A stretch of DNA of 5,509 nucleotides from Syntrophales bacterium (GTDB lineage: Bacteria > Desulfobacterota > Syntrophia > Syntrophales > UBA5619), in assembly GCA_028712015.1 (NCBI GenBank), contig JAQTRB010000128.1, forward strand, positions 1 to 5,509. The letters are read 5' to 3'. The position numbers were made by a program, and so were the translations under genes. The notes under the pieces were generated by a model, which saw only the letters and a list, made by a program, of their open reading frames with translations, did no database searches and was not told the DNA's origin. Every line of letters begins with the position of its first letter. Position 1 is the stretch's first letter. Below, piece by piece: positions 1-5,448 of the stretch.

Positions 1-42
1 CCTCTTGTTTTTGGGTAAATCCACACCTGCAATTCTGGCCAC
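1..42 (-). CDS. rpsM: 30S ribosomal protein S13, N-terminal 14 codons only
   Basis: Only the 5' end is present; the gene continues past base 1. The visible peptide MARIAGVDLPKNKR is the typical S13 N-terminus. S13 sits in the head of the 30S subunit and contacts 50S and the P-site tRNA. The start is a GTG at 42-40, preceded by a strong AGGAGG at 55-50 with 7 bases of spacing. The start lies 26 bases after the rpmJ stop. In many bacteria rpmJ-rpsM marks the junction from the spc to the alpha operon. No promoter is evident in the 26-base gap, so cotranscription with rpmJ is likely. The identity is secure from sequence plus position, although little of the protein is seen. Confidence 0.95.
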   Translation of the reverse strand, partial: MARIAGVDLPKNKR

Positions 43-49
43 CGGTCAA

Positions 50-55
50 CCTCCT
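50..55 (-). promoter_or_regulatory. Shine-Dalgarno site of rpsM
   Basis: AGGAGG on the minus strand, a full match to the anti-SD core, lies 7 bases upstream of GTG at 42-40. It decides the GTG as the rpsM start. Confidence 0.85.
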
Positions 56-68
56 GAGTATCGAATCC

Positions 69-182
69 CTATCCCTGACGCTGCTTGTGCTTCGGATTTT
101 CACAAATCACGCGTAACACACCGCGTCGCTTGACAATCTTACATTTCTCGCAAATTTTTTTGACCGAAGAACGTACTTTCAC
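69..182 (-). CDS. rpmJ: 50S ribosomal protein L36, zinc-binding type
   Basis: A 37-residue protein beginning [15 protein letters not shown], the normal length for L36, the smallest protein of the large subunit. The zinc ligands are all present: C11, C14, C27 and H32, the C+ form of the protein. Arg and Lys make up much of the rest, as expected for an rRNA-binding protein. The start is GTG at 182-180 with GAGGGG at 196-191 (8-base spacing); there is no ATG near it. The stop is TAG at 71-69. It lies 56 bases after infA and 26 bases before rpsM, its usual neighbours. A zinc-free paralogue, known in some bacteria under zinc limitation, could exist elsewhere but is not in this window. Confidence 0.97.
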   Translation of the reverse strand: MKVRSSVKKICEKCKIVKRRGVLRVICENPKHKQRQG

Positions 183-190
183 GCTCAATA

Positions 191-196
191 CCCCTC
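191..196 (-). promoter_or_regulatory. Shine-Dalgarno site of rpmJ
   Basis: GAGGGG on the minus strand, 8 bases before GTG at 182-180. It supports the GTG start of rpmJ. The same TTGAGGGG octamer with the same 8-base spacing precedes rplO. The first bases of this site overlap the stop codon of a possible tiny ORF at 195-230. Confidence 0.8.
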
Positions 197-238
197 AATC
201 CGCCGACGGAAGGTTCATCAGCCTCCGCATCGCCTTCG

Positions 239-457
239 CTATTTTGTCCTGTATACAATTCTTCCCCGCGTCAGATCATAGGGGGACAGCTCCACCGTCA
301 CCTTGTCGCCGGGCAAGATCTTGATGAAATGCATCCTCATCTTACCGGAAATGTGGGCCAGAACGCGATGACCGTTCTCCAGTTCCACCCGAAACATGGC
401 ATTGGGCAACGGTTCAATCACCCGTCCCTCGACCTCTATCGCTTCTTCTTTCGCCAT
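239..457 (-). CDS. infA: Translation initiation factor IF-1
   Basis: 72 residues, exactly the usual IF-1 length. IF-1 binds the 30S A site during initiation and works with IF-2 and IF-3. The whole chain is one OB-fold of the S1 type. Hallmarks seen are [20 protein letters not shown] near residues 10-29, AHISGKMRM at 34-42, and [20 protein letters not shown] at 47-66. The start ATG is at 457-455. Its SD is modest: GGAG at 464-461 with only 3 bases of spacing, which is short. The gene lies 48 bases after map and 56 before rpmJ. infA beside map and rpmJ is common in many bacterial phyla. A 19-codon reading frame at 436-495 overlaps this start and could affect it, but that is speculative. Confidence 0.98.
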   Translation of the reverse strand: MAKEEAIEVEGRVIEPLPNAMFRVELENGHRVLAHISGKMRMHFIKILPGDKVTVELSPYDLTRGRIVYRTK

Positions 458-505
458 AATCTCCGTTCGGGGATGGATTTCAAAACCGTCTCCATGCCAC
501 CACCG

Positions 506-1255
506 CTACTGTATCCGGCTCAGGATCTCCGGCCCGTTTTCCGTAATCGCCACGGAATGCTCGAAGTGGGCGGAAAGGCTTCCGTCCTCGGTCACCACCG
601 TCCACCCGTCGGAGAGAACCCTCACCCGGTATCCCCCCTGATTCACCATCGGTTCGATCGCCAAGACCATGCCCGGCCGGAGTTCGATGCCTCTTCCCGG
701 CACGCCGTAATTGGGAATCTGCGGATCCTCATGCATGCTCTTGCCGATTCCATGGCCCACAAAATCCCTGACGACCGAAAACCCGGCCGCCTCGACGCAC
801 CCTTGAACGGCGGCGGAAATGTCTCCGAGGCGGTTGCCCGCCAGCGCCTGTTCAATTCCGTTGTAGAGACCTTGCTCGGTTACTCTCATCAGCCGCGTCG
901 CCGCGGCCGATACGTTCCCCACGGGAACCGTGATCGCGGCATCTCCATAATATCCCTTGTAAATAACCCCAAAATCCAGACTCAGGATATCACCGGTCAA
1001 CAGCGGCCGATCGGAAGGCATGCCATGGACCACCTCACCGTTCACCGATGTGCAGAGAGCAAAGGGATAACCTCGGTACCCCTTGAACGCCGGAATCACC
1101 CGGTTCTTCCGCGAAAGTTCTTCCGACAGCCGGTTGAGCTCTCGCGTGGTCTCGCCCGGTTTCACCCGTTCCCTCAGCTCCGCCAAAATCTCCGCAACGA
1201 TCCGATTGCTGATCCTCAGCCGGGAAACCTCTTCAGGCAGCTTCAGGACGACCAT
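506..1255 (-). CDS. map: Type I methionine aminopeptidase
   Basis: 249 residues, a normal length for the short bacterial type Ia enzyme without an N-terminal zinc-finger extension. It removes the initiator Met from nascent cytosolic proteins when residue 2 is small. The dinuclear metal ligands of the pita-bread fold are all present: D94 (in LSLDFG), D105 (in YYGDAA), H168 (in FVGHGIG), E201 (in AIEPM) and E232 (in FEHS). The catalytic histidines H77 (VVHGMP) and H175 (MHEDPQIPNYG) are also present. The start is ATG at 1255-1253; upstream in frame is only the secY stop, 12 codons away. The SD is weak (GGG at 1267-1265, or AAGG at 1261-1258, only 2 bases from the start), so translation may depend on coupling to secY. 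There is no adk between secY and map. The stop is TAG at 508-506, and infA follows after 48 bases. Confidence 0.98.
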   Translation of the reverse strand: MVVLKLPEEVSRLRISNRIVAEILAELRERVKPGETTRELNRLSEELSRKNRVIPAFKGYRGYPFALCTSVNGEVVHGMPSDRPLLTGDILSLDFGVIYKGYYGDAAITVPVGNVSAAATRLMRVTEQGLYNGIEQALAGNRLGDISAAVQGCVEAAGFSVVRDFVGHGIGKSMHEDPQIPNYGVPGRGIELRPGMVLAIEPMVNQGGYRVRVLSDGWTVVTEDGSLSAHFEHSVAITENGPEILSRIQ

Positions 1256-1291
1256 GACCTTGATCCCACGTATCCGAAGGCCATCATGCCC

Positions 1292-2599
1292 TCAGCGCCT
1301 TCTGGCAATACGCCCCTTCTTCATGAAACCTTCATACTGCCGGGTCAGAAGATGGGTTTCGATCTGTCCCGCCGTGTCCAGAGCAACCCCGACGACGATC
1401 AGAAGGGCGGTGCCGCCGAAATAGAACGGAACATTGAAAGAGCTGATCAGGATGCTGGGAAGCACGCAGACGGCCGAAACGTAAATGGCGCCTCCGAAGG
1501 TGAGCTTCGTCAGGACATCGTCGATATACTCGGCCGTCTTCTTGCCGGGCCGGATCCCGGGGACATATCCCCCGTATTTCTTCATATTGTCCGCCACATC
1601 CACCGGATTGAAGGTCACCGCCGTATAGAAGAAGCAGAAAAAGACGATGAACGCCACATAGAGCAGCTCATACCCGACCCTGCCCGGGATCATCGCCGCC
1701 GCGACCGATTTCATCCAGGGATGCGGGATGAAATTGGCGATCGTTGCCGGAAACATGATGATCGACGAGGCAAAGATCGGCGGGATCACCCCGGCCGAAT
1801 TGACCTTCAACGGCAGATGGGTTGACTGACCGCCGTACATCTTCCGTCCGACCACCCGTTTCGCGTACTGTACCGGAATCCGTCTCTGGCCGCTCTCCAC
1901 GAAAACGATGACGCCGATCACCAGCACCATCATCAGGATCAGAATGATGATGAAGAAAATGCCCATCTCTCCCGAGAAGAGCAAACGGAAGGTGTTGATG
2001 ATCGCCTCCGGCCCGCGGCAGACGATACCCGCGAAGATGATCAGCGAAATGCCGTTCCCGATCCCCTTCTCTGTAATCTGTTCTCCGAGCCACATGATGA
2101 ATGCCGTACCCGCCGTCAAGGTGATCACGGTCATCAGCCGGAAGGCCCAGCCGGTATTGATCACGATCGACGCCCCCGTCGGGCCGGCCATGTTCTCCAG
2201 ACCAATGGCGATTCCAAAGCCCTGAATGAGGCTTAAGAGCACCGTTCCGTAACGCGTATACTGCGTGATCTTTCTCCGGCCCGCTTCTCCTTCCTTGGAC
2301 AGTTTCTCCAAGTGGGGTACGGCCACGGTCAGCAGCTGGAGGATGATCGACGCGCTGATATAGGGCATGATCCCGAGGGCAAAGACCGACAGATTGCTCA
2401 GCGCGCCGCCCGCAAACATATCAAAGAGCCCCAGCAGCGATCCCTTGGCCTGCTCAAAGAAGGCCGCCAGCGCCGCCGTATCGATCCCGGGCGTCGGCAC
2501 ATGGGCGCCGATCCGGTACACCGCCAACAGCAGAAAGGAAAACAGAATTCTCTTCTGGAGTTCCGGTATCTTGGAGATATTTTTTAAGCCTTCTAACAA
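1292..2599 (-). CDS. secY: Preprotein translocase subunit SecY
   Basis: 435 residues, typical for SecY, the channel of the SecYEG translocon in the inner membrane. Ten membrane segments can be placed at about 17-36, 71-93, 114-134, 152-171, 180-200, 212-234, 268-288, 311-330, 367-387 and 391-410. The plug region is near 56-70. The N-terminus ([12 protein letters not shown]) and the cytosolic loop C4 ([14 protein letters not shown], 235-248) are canonical. Loop C5 carries [14 protein letters not shown] and PGIRPG, with R350 matching the conserved E. coli Arg357 needed for SecA-driven export. The start is TTG at 2599-2597, with AGAGG at 2613-2609 inside the last codons of rplO (9-base spacing). 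No other in-frame start lies upstream. The 1-base gap to rplO suggests translational coupling. The basic tail ends in ARRR. The stop is TGA at 1294-1292. Confidence 0.98.
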   Translation of the reverse strand: MLEGLKNISKIPELQKRILFSFLLLAVYRIGAHVPTPGIDTAALAAFFEQAKGSLLGLFDMFAGGALSNLSVFALGIMPYISASIILQLLTVAVPHLEKLSKEGEAGRRKITQYTRYGTVLLSLIQGFGIAIGLENMAGPTGASIVINTGWAFRLMTVITLTAGTAFIMWLGEQITEKGIGNGISLIIFAGIVCRGPEAIINTFRLLFSGEMGIFFIIILILMMVLVIGVIVFVESGQRRIPVQYAKRVVGRKMYGGQSTHLPLKVNSAGVIPPIFASSIIMFPATIANFIPHPWMKSVAAAMIPGRVGYELLYVAFIVFFCFFYTAVTFNPVDVADNMKKYGGYVPGIRPGKKTAEYIDDVLTKLTFGGAIYVSAVCVLPSILISSFNVPFYFGGTALLIVVGVALDTAGQIETHLLTRQYEGFMKKGRIARRR

Positions 2600-2600
2600 C

Positions 2601-3044
2601 TCAGATGACCTCTATAATTTGACCGCCGGCGGCTTCAATCTTCTCTCTTGCCACGCGGCTGACCAGATCCACCTTCACGGAAAGGGGAAAATTGATCTCA
2701 CCGTTTCCCAGGATCTTGACCCCGTCGATACGGCCCGAGACCAGACCGGCCGCCGTAAGCATTTCACGGTCTACGACGGTTCCCGCCTGAAAGCCCTTCA
2801 TCTGTTCGATATTGACGATCGCAATGACCCGTCTCATCGGATTTTTGAATCCCCGTTTGGGCATCCTTCGGGTAATGGGCATCTGCCCCCCCTCGAAATT
2901 GGAACGGACACTGTGTCCCGAACGGGCATTCTGACCCTTGGCGCCCTTTCCGGATGTTCCTCCGTGCCCCGAGCCGTCGCCGCGACCGACCCGCTTTTTC
3001 TTTTTCCGCGAACCTTCCGGTGGTTTCAACGTTCCCAGATTCAT
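2601..3044 (-). CDS. rplO: 50S ribosomal protein L15
   Basis: 147 residues, the usual size for L15, a late-assembling 50S protein that binds 23S rRNA and reaches into the subunit through a long basic Gly-rich extension. That extension is clear: [20 protein letters not shown] at about 14-33. It is followed by the signature FEGGQMP and RRMPKRGF at 50-66. The C-terminal globular half runs from about 70 to 147 ([18 protein letters not shown]). The start ATG at 3044-3042 overlaps the rpmD stop in an ATGA arrangement. GAGGGG at 3058-3053 gives an 8-base spacing. The stop TGA at 2603-2601 is one base before the secY start. rpmD-rplO-secY is the universal spc order. Confidence 0.98.
   Translation of the reverse strand: MNLGTLKPPEGSRKKKKRVGRGDGSGHGGTSGKGAKGQNARSGHSVRSNFEGGQMPITRRMPKRGFKNPMRRVIAIVNIEQMKGFQAGTVVDREMLTAAGLVSGRIDGVKILGNGEINFPLSVKVDLVSRVAREKIEAAGGQIIEVI
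2609..2613 (-). promoter_or_regulatory. Shine-Dalgarno site of secY, inside the rplO 3' end
   Basis: AGAGG on the minus strand, lying within the last sense codons of rplO, 9 bases before TTG at 2599-2597. It supports the TTG as the secY start and implies that ribosomes ending rplO expose or reuse this site. Confidence 0.7.
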
Positions 3045-3229
3045 AAGCCGTTCCCCTCAACTTCCACCGCAGACACCAGGTGATCGACCTTGCGAATCAT
3101 CCCACGGATTTCCGGCGTATCCTTCAACAGCACGCTCTGGCTGATCTTTCCCAGTCCCATGCCGCGAAGGACCCTGCGTTGAGCCTCCGGTCTGCCGATA
3201 TAACTGTGAACCAGCGTAATCTTGAGCAT
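3041..3229 (-). CDS. rpmD: 50S ribosomal protein L30
   Basis: 62 residues, the usual bacterial L30 size. L30 is a small surface protein of the 50S subunit with a ferredoxin-like alpha/beta fold. Recognisable family features are KITLVHS at the N-terminus, IGRPEAQRRVLRGMGLGK at about 11-28, and the end of the fold IRGMIRKVDHLVSAVEV at 41-57. The start is ATG at 3229-3227. It has only a poor SD (GGG at 3236-3234); an in-frame stop lies about eight codons upstream, and no alternative start lies between. It begins 27 bases after rpsE and its stop overlaps the rplO start by 4 bases. A 65-codon frame at 3057-3254 in another phase is only a shadow. Confidence 0.96.
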   Translation of the reverse strand: MLKITLVHSYIGRPEAQRRVLRGMGLGKISQSVLLKDTPEIRGMIRKVDHLVSAVEVEGNGL

Positions 3230-3256
3230 TGTACCCGCAGCCTGTCCCTTTCAATC

Positions 3257-3736
3257 CTAATTTTCCGTAACGCTTTTTCCCCTGGCGCCAAGGATGTCGG
3301 ATGGCACCCTCAACTGTTCCAATCCCGCAATGGTTGCCTTGACCAAGTTGTGCGGGTTATGCGATCCAAGGCATTTCGTCAGAATATTGTGTACGCCGGC
3401 CACTTCCAGTACGGCGCGTACCGCCCCGCCCGCAATCAAACCAGTCCCTTCCGACGCGGGTTTCAGCAGAACCTTGCCGGCCCCGTAATGCCCTACGATA
3501 CTGTAGGGGATTGTCCGATTGACCACCGCCACACGGGTCATCGACTTCTTGGCCTGCTCCATCCCTTTGCGGATCGCCTCGGGAACTTCATGGGCCTTTC
3601 CCAAGCCAGCGCCGACGGACCCTTTTCCATCACCGACGACAACCACGGCACTGAACCGAAACCGCCGTCCGCCTTTGACAACCTTGGCCGTTCTGTTAAT
3701 CGTAATCACCCTGTCGAGAAGTTCCAATTCTTCCAT
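3257..3736 (-). CDS. rpsE: 30S ribosomal protein S5
   Basis: 159 residues, close to the family norm. S5 lies on the back of the 30S subunit near the mRNA entry site and affects decoding accuracy. The N-terminal double-stranded-RNA-binding-like domain is at about 10-72, with [13 protein letters not shown] and [17 protein letters not shown] (the loop where fidelity and spectinomycin mutations fall in other species). The C-terminal domain has the family signature [22 protein letters not shown] and [12 protein letters not shown] at about 93-134. The start is ATG at 3736-3734, with AGGA at 3750-3747 (10-base spacing), and an in-frame TAG lies just upstream. The stop is TAG at 3259-3257. It lies 50 bases after rplR and 27 before rpmD. 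Confidence 0.98.
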   Translation of the reverse strand: MEELELLDRVITINRTAKVVKGGRRFRFSAVVVVGDGKGSVGAGLGKAHEVPEAIRKGMEQAKKSMTRVAVVNRTIPYSIVGHYGAGKVLLKPASEGTGLIAGGAVRAVLEVAGVHNILTKCLGSHNPHNLVKATIAGLEQLRVPSDILGARGKSVTEN

Positions 3737-3786
3737 AATCTTCGTTTCCTACAATCATCCTTCGCTGTGGTTTGTCGAATCGTAGA

Positions 3787-4152
3787 CTAAAACTTCAGTC
3801 CCGCCTCCCTCGCGCCATCGGCCAGAGCCTTCACCCTGCCGTGATACAGAAACCTTCCCCGATCGAAGACAACATCTTCGATCCCGGCATCCCGAAGGCG
3901 CTTGGCCAGGAGATTCCCAACCGCCTTGGCCTCATCGACCTTTTTCAGGCCGGCCAGGGAACCCGCCAGATCCTTGCTTAGCGTCGAGGCCTCCGCCAAG
4001 GTCCTTCCGGAATCATCGGCAATGGCCTGGGCATAGATATGGATCGCGGACCTGAATATGGAAAGACGGGGCCGCTTCTCGGTACCCTTGACCTTCCCCC
4101 TCACCCTCATCTTCCGTTTGCTTCTGACTTTTTCAATTCTTTTCGTTGCCAA
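3787..4152 (-). CDS. rplR: 50S ribosomal protein L18
   Basis: 121 residues, normal for bacterial L18, which binds 5S rRNA with L5 and helps dock it onto the 50S subunit. The N-terminal 25 residues are highly basic. Family motifs are RPRLSIFRS (27-35), followed by IYAQAI, and the C-terminal [20 protein letters not shown] (97-116) and EAGLKF end. The start is TTG at 4152-4150, with AGAGG at 4164-4160 (7-base spacing) and an in-frame TGA just upstream. The first ATG inside would be codon 15 and would remove part of the basic RNA-binding tail, so TTG is preferred. The stop is TAG at 3789-3787. It is separated by 52 bases from rplF, and a hairpin fills half of that gap. Confidence 0.97.
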   Translation of the reverse strand: MATKRIEKVRSKRKMRVRGKVKGTEKRPRLSIFRSAIHIYAQAIADDSGRTLAEASTLSKDLAGSLAGLKKVDEAKAVGNLLAKRLRDAGIEDVVFDRGRFLYHGRVKALADGAREAGLKF

Positions 4153-4159
4153 TGTCCTA

Positions 4160-4164
4160 CCTCT
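4160..4164 (-). promoter_or_regulatory. Shine-Dalgarno site of rplR
   Basis: AGAGG on the minus strand, 7 bases before TTG at 4152-4150. It supports TTG over the internal ATG at codon 15. A weaker AGGA at 4158-4155 is too close to the start to be the main site. Confidence 0.75.
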
Positions 4165-4171
4165 TCACGGG

Positions 4172-4197
4172 GTGCGCCGGAACATGGCCGGCGACAC
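4172..4197 (-). other. Hairpin in the rplF-rplR gap
   Basis: On the transcript strand, GTG-(T bulge)-CGCCGG pairs with CCGGCG-CAC around the 7-base loop CCATGTT. This gives a 9-bp GC-rich stem with one bulged base. It begins 7 bases after the rplF stop and ends 7 bases before the rplR SD. A run of five T lies on its 5' side, not after it, so it is not an intrinsic terminator for the operon. Its role is unknown; RNA stability, processing or control of rplR initiation are possible. Confidence 0.6.
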
Positions 4198-4204
4198 GAA
4201 AAAC

Positions 4205-4744
4205 TTAGGCGCCCACTGATTTGCCGACCTTGCGTCTGATCTGTTCGCCGACATATTTGATGCCCTTACCCTTGTACGGTTCCGGTTTTTTCAGGCTCCG
4301 GATCTCCGCCGCAACACGTCCGACCAATTGCTTGTCGATGCCGCTGACCGCAATGTTGATCAATTTATCGACCTTGATCTCAATCCCCTTCGGTATCGGA
4401 TATTCGAGCGGCGCGGAAAAACCGATGATCAGTTTCAGCATATGACCTGCCACTTCCGCACGGTATCCGACTCCGGAAATCTCCAGTTTCTTCTCGAAGC
4501 CGACACTGACCCCCTTGACCATATTGGCCACCAGGGTTCTGACCAACCCATGAAAAGATCTGTCCATCCTTGCGTCGGACGGCCTCGTCACCGCTATGGC
4601 CCGGTCCTCCAGAACAACGTCGATGCCCTTGGGCACTTTCAAGGAAAGCTTTCCCTTGGGACCTTCAACCGTGATCATGGATTGTTCACGTCTGATTTTC
4701 ACACCAGTCGGAATTTCAACGGGTATTTTACCAATTCTTGACAT
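4205..4744 (-). CDS. rplF: 50S ribosomal protein L6
   Basis: 179 residues, the usual L6 length. L6 binds 23S rRNA near the base of the L7/L12 stalk and the sarcin-ricin region. It consists of two related alpha/beta domains, here at about 1-80 and 83-175. The N-terminus MSRIGKIPVEIP is canonical. The C-terminal signature PEPYKGKGI (154-162) with EQIRRKVGK (167-175) is present. The start is ATG at 4744-4742, with GAGAGG at 4755-4750 (5-base spacing). The stop is TAA at 4207-4205. It is the only gene here flanked by sizeable gaps on both sides (72 and 52 bases), and both gaps hold hairpins. The order rpsH-rplF-rplR is conserved across bacteria. Confidence 0.98.
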   Translation of the reverse strand: MSRIGKIPVEIPTGVKIRREQSMITVEGPKGKLSLKVPKGIDVVLEDRAIAVTRPSDARMDRSFHGLVRTLVANMVKGVSVGFEKKLEISGVGYRAEVAGHMLKLIIGFSAPLEYPIPKGIEIKVDKLINIAVSGIDKQLVGRVAAEIRSLKKPEPYKGKGIKYVGEQIRRKVGKSVGA

Positions 4745-4772
4745 GAGATCCTCTCTCGTTCCTTCTCGATCC

Positions 4773-4814
4773 TGACCGGGGGACGGATGGTAGATCCGTC
4801 CGCATCGTTGGTCA
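4773..4814 (-). other. Two-tier hairpin in the rpsH-rplF gap
   Basis: An inner perfect 8-bp stem, GGACGGAT/ATCCGTCC (4801-4794 with 4788-4781), closes a 5-base loop CTACC. It is nested in an outer 5-bp stem, TGACC/GGTCA (4814-4810 with 4777-4773), across an internal loop of 8 and 3 bases. The structure begins 2 bases after the rpsH stop and ends 18 bases before the rplF SD. No T run follows it, so it does not look like an intrinsic terminator. It may mark RNA processing or stabilise the upstream message; this is inference. Confidence 0.6.
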
Positions 4815-4816
4815 AC

Positions 4817-5218
4817 CTACCATACGTTGCACAGCAGTTCTCCACCCAGGCTCAATTCTCTCGCTTCCTTATCCGTCATGACGCCCTTGGAGGTGGAAAG
4901 AATGGATATTCCATAACCGTTGAGCACCTGGGAAATTTTCACGCTTTTCACGTAAACCCGCCTTCCCGGCTTGCTGACCCGCTGAATATCGGTGATCACG
5001 GTCCTCTTTGCATCCGGGTATTTCATATAGATTCGCAGCACATCATGCGCGCGCGGATCCTTCTTGATGTCATAACCGCTGATGTATCCGGATTTCTTTA
5101 ACACCTTCGCCATGCTCAGATTAATCCGCGAGTTCAGAACATCCACGCTCTTGAAGTGAACGCGGTTCGCATTTCTGATCCTGGTGAGCATATCCGCGAT
5201 CGGATCGGTCATCCCCAT
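4817..5218 (-). CDS. rpsH: 30S ribosomal protein S8
   Basis: 133 residues, typical of S8. S8 is a primary 16S rRNA-binding protein of the 30S platform and, in E. coli, the translational repressor of the spc operon. The N-terminus TDPIADMLTRIRNA (4-17) is canonical. The C-terminal RNA-binding signature is intact: ILSTSKGVMTDKEAR (106-120), then GGE and the LCNVW end, where many homologues have LCYVW or similar. The start is ATG at 5218-5216, with GGGAG at 5230-5226 (7 bases). A second ATG two codons later would be 13 bases from the SD and is less likely. It lies 15 bases after rpsN. The E. coli-style S8 target near the start of rplE would be outside this window. Confidence 0.98.
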   Translation of the reverse strand: MGMTDPIADMLTRIRNANRVHFKSVDVLNSRINLSMAKVLKKSGYISGYDIKKDPRAHDVLRIYMKYPDAKRTVITDIQRVSKPGRRVYVKSVKISQVLNGYGISILSTSKGVMTDKEARELSLGGELLCNVW

Positions 5219-5233
5219 ATCGTCGCTCCCTTT

Positions 5234-5419
5234 CTACCAGCTCGACTTGATCACACCTGGAATTTCCCCCTTCAAGGATAAATTCCTAAGGCATATCCTG
5301 CACATGTCAAACTTGCGGTAATACGCCCTCGGTCTTCCGCAAATCGGACAGCGGTTGTAATTTCTCACCGCAAATTTCATTTTTCTCTTGGCCTTTACAA
5401 TCAAGGATGTCTTTGCCAC
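5234..5419 (-). CDS. rpsN: 30S ribosomal protein S14, zinc-binding (type Z)
   Basis: 61 residues, the short zinc-binding form of S14 (also called rpsZ or rpsN1), not the roughly 100-residue zinc-free form. S14 lies in the 30S head next to S3 and S10. The four zinc ligands are in the order C24-P-I-C27 and C40-R-I-C43. Further hallmarks are [11 protein letters not shown] (27-37) and the C-terminal [11 protein letters not shown] (51-61). The start is GTG at 5419-5417, with GGAGGG at 5429-5424 (4-base spacing). An ATG at codon 14 would remove part of the basic N-terminal tail. It follows rplE by 29 bases and precedes rpsH by 15, the conserved spc order. Confidence 0.98.
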   Translation of the reverse strand: MAKTSLIVKAKRKMKFAVRNYNRCPICGRPRAYYRKFDMCRICLRNLSLKGEIPGVIKSSW

Positions 5420-5423
5420 TCTT

Positions 5424-5429
5424 CCCTCC
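5424..5429 (-). promoter_or_regulatory. Shine-Dalgarno site of rpsN
   Basis: GGAGGG on the minus strand, 4 bases before GTG at 5419-5417. It decides the GTG as the rpsN start. Confidence 0.8.
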
Positions 5430-5448
5430 AGAGATAGTTCCTGACTTG

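Noticed and set aside
85..324. A 79-codon plus-strand frame opposite rpmJ and the infA 3' end
   Set aside because: It runs antisense through two conserved genes, shows no recognisable protein features, and is of a length expected by chance.
1256..1291. A separate promoter for map in the secY-map gap
   Set aside because: The 36 bases contain no recognisable -35/-10 pair; a promoter inside secY cannot be excluded by eye but is not supported.
329..1825. A 498-codon open frame on the plus strand across map and secY
   Set aside because: It is exactly in register with the minus-strand codons of map and secY, which share a frame. Its stops would come only from TTA, CTA or TCA codons in the sense genes, which are rare here, and it ends at the TCA of SecY S259. 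The product is rich in His, Arg, Asp and Pro with no recognisable domain. Both sense genes are unmistakable.
2367..3083. A 238-codon plus-strand frame opposite rplO and the secY 5' end
   Set aside because: It mirrors rplO codons over most of its length; both sense genes are clearly conserved.
3057..3254. A 65-codon minus-strand frame overlapping rpmD
   Set aside because: It is in a different phase from rpmD, whose L30 motifs are clear; the peptide has no family resemblance.
3737..3786. Weak pairing in the rplR-rpsE gap (TCTAC with GTAGG)
   Set aside because: Only 5 bp with a wobble pair and a loop near 28 bases; not distinguishable from chance.
3080..3790. A 236-codon plus-strand frame opposite rpmD and rpsE
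   Set aside because: It is in register with the sense codons of both genes, so it is a codon-usage shadow; there is no recognisable family or RBS.
4328..4741. A 137-codon plus-strand frame opposite rplF
   Set aside because: It is in register with rplF codons and is a shadow of an intact L6 gene.
4172..4814. The two hairpins flanking rplF as intrinsic terminators
   Set aside because: Neither is followed by a T run on the transcript strand, and the downstream genes have no visible promoters, so termination would leave them unexpressed.
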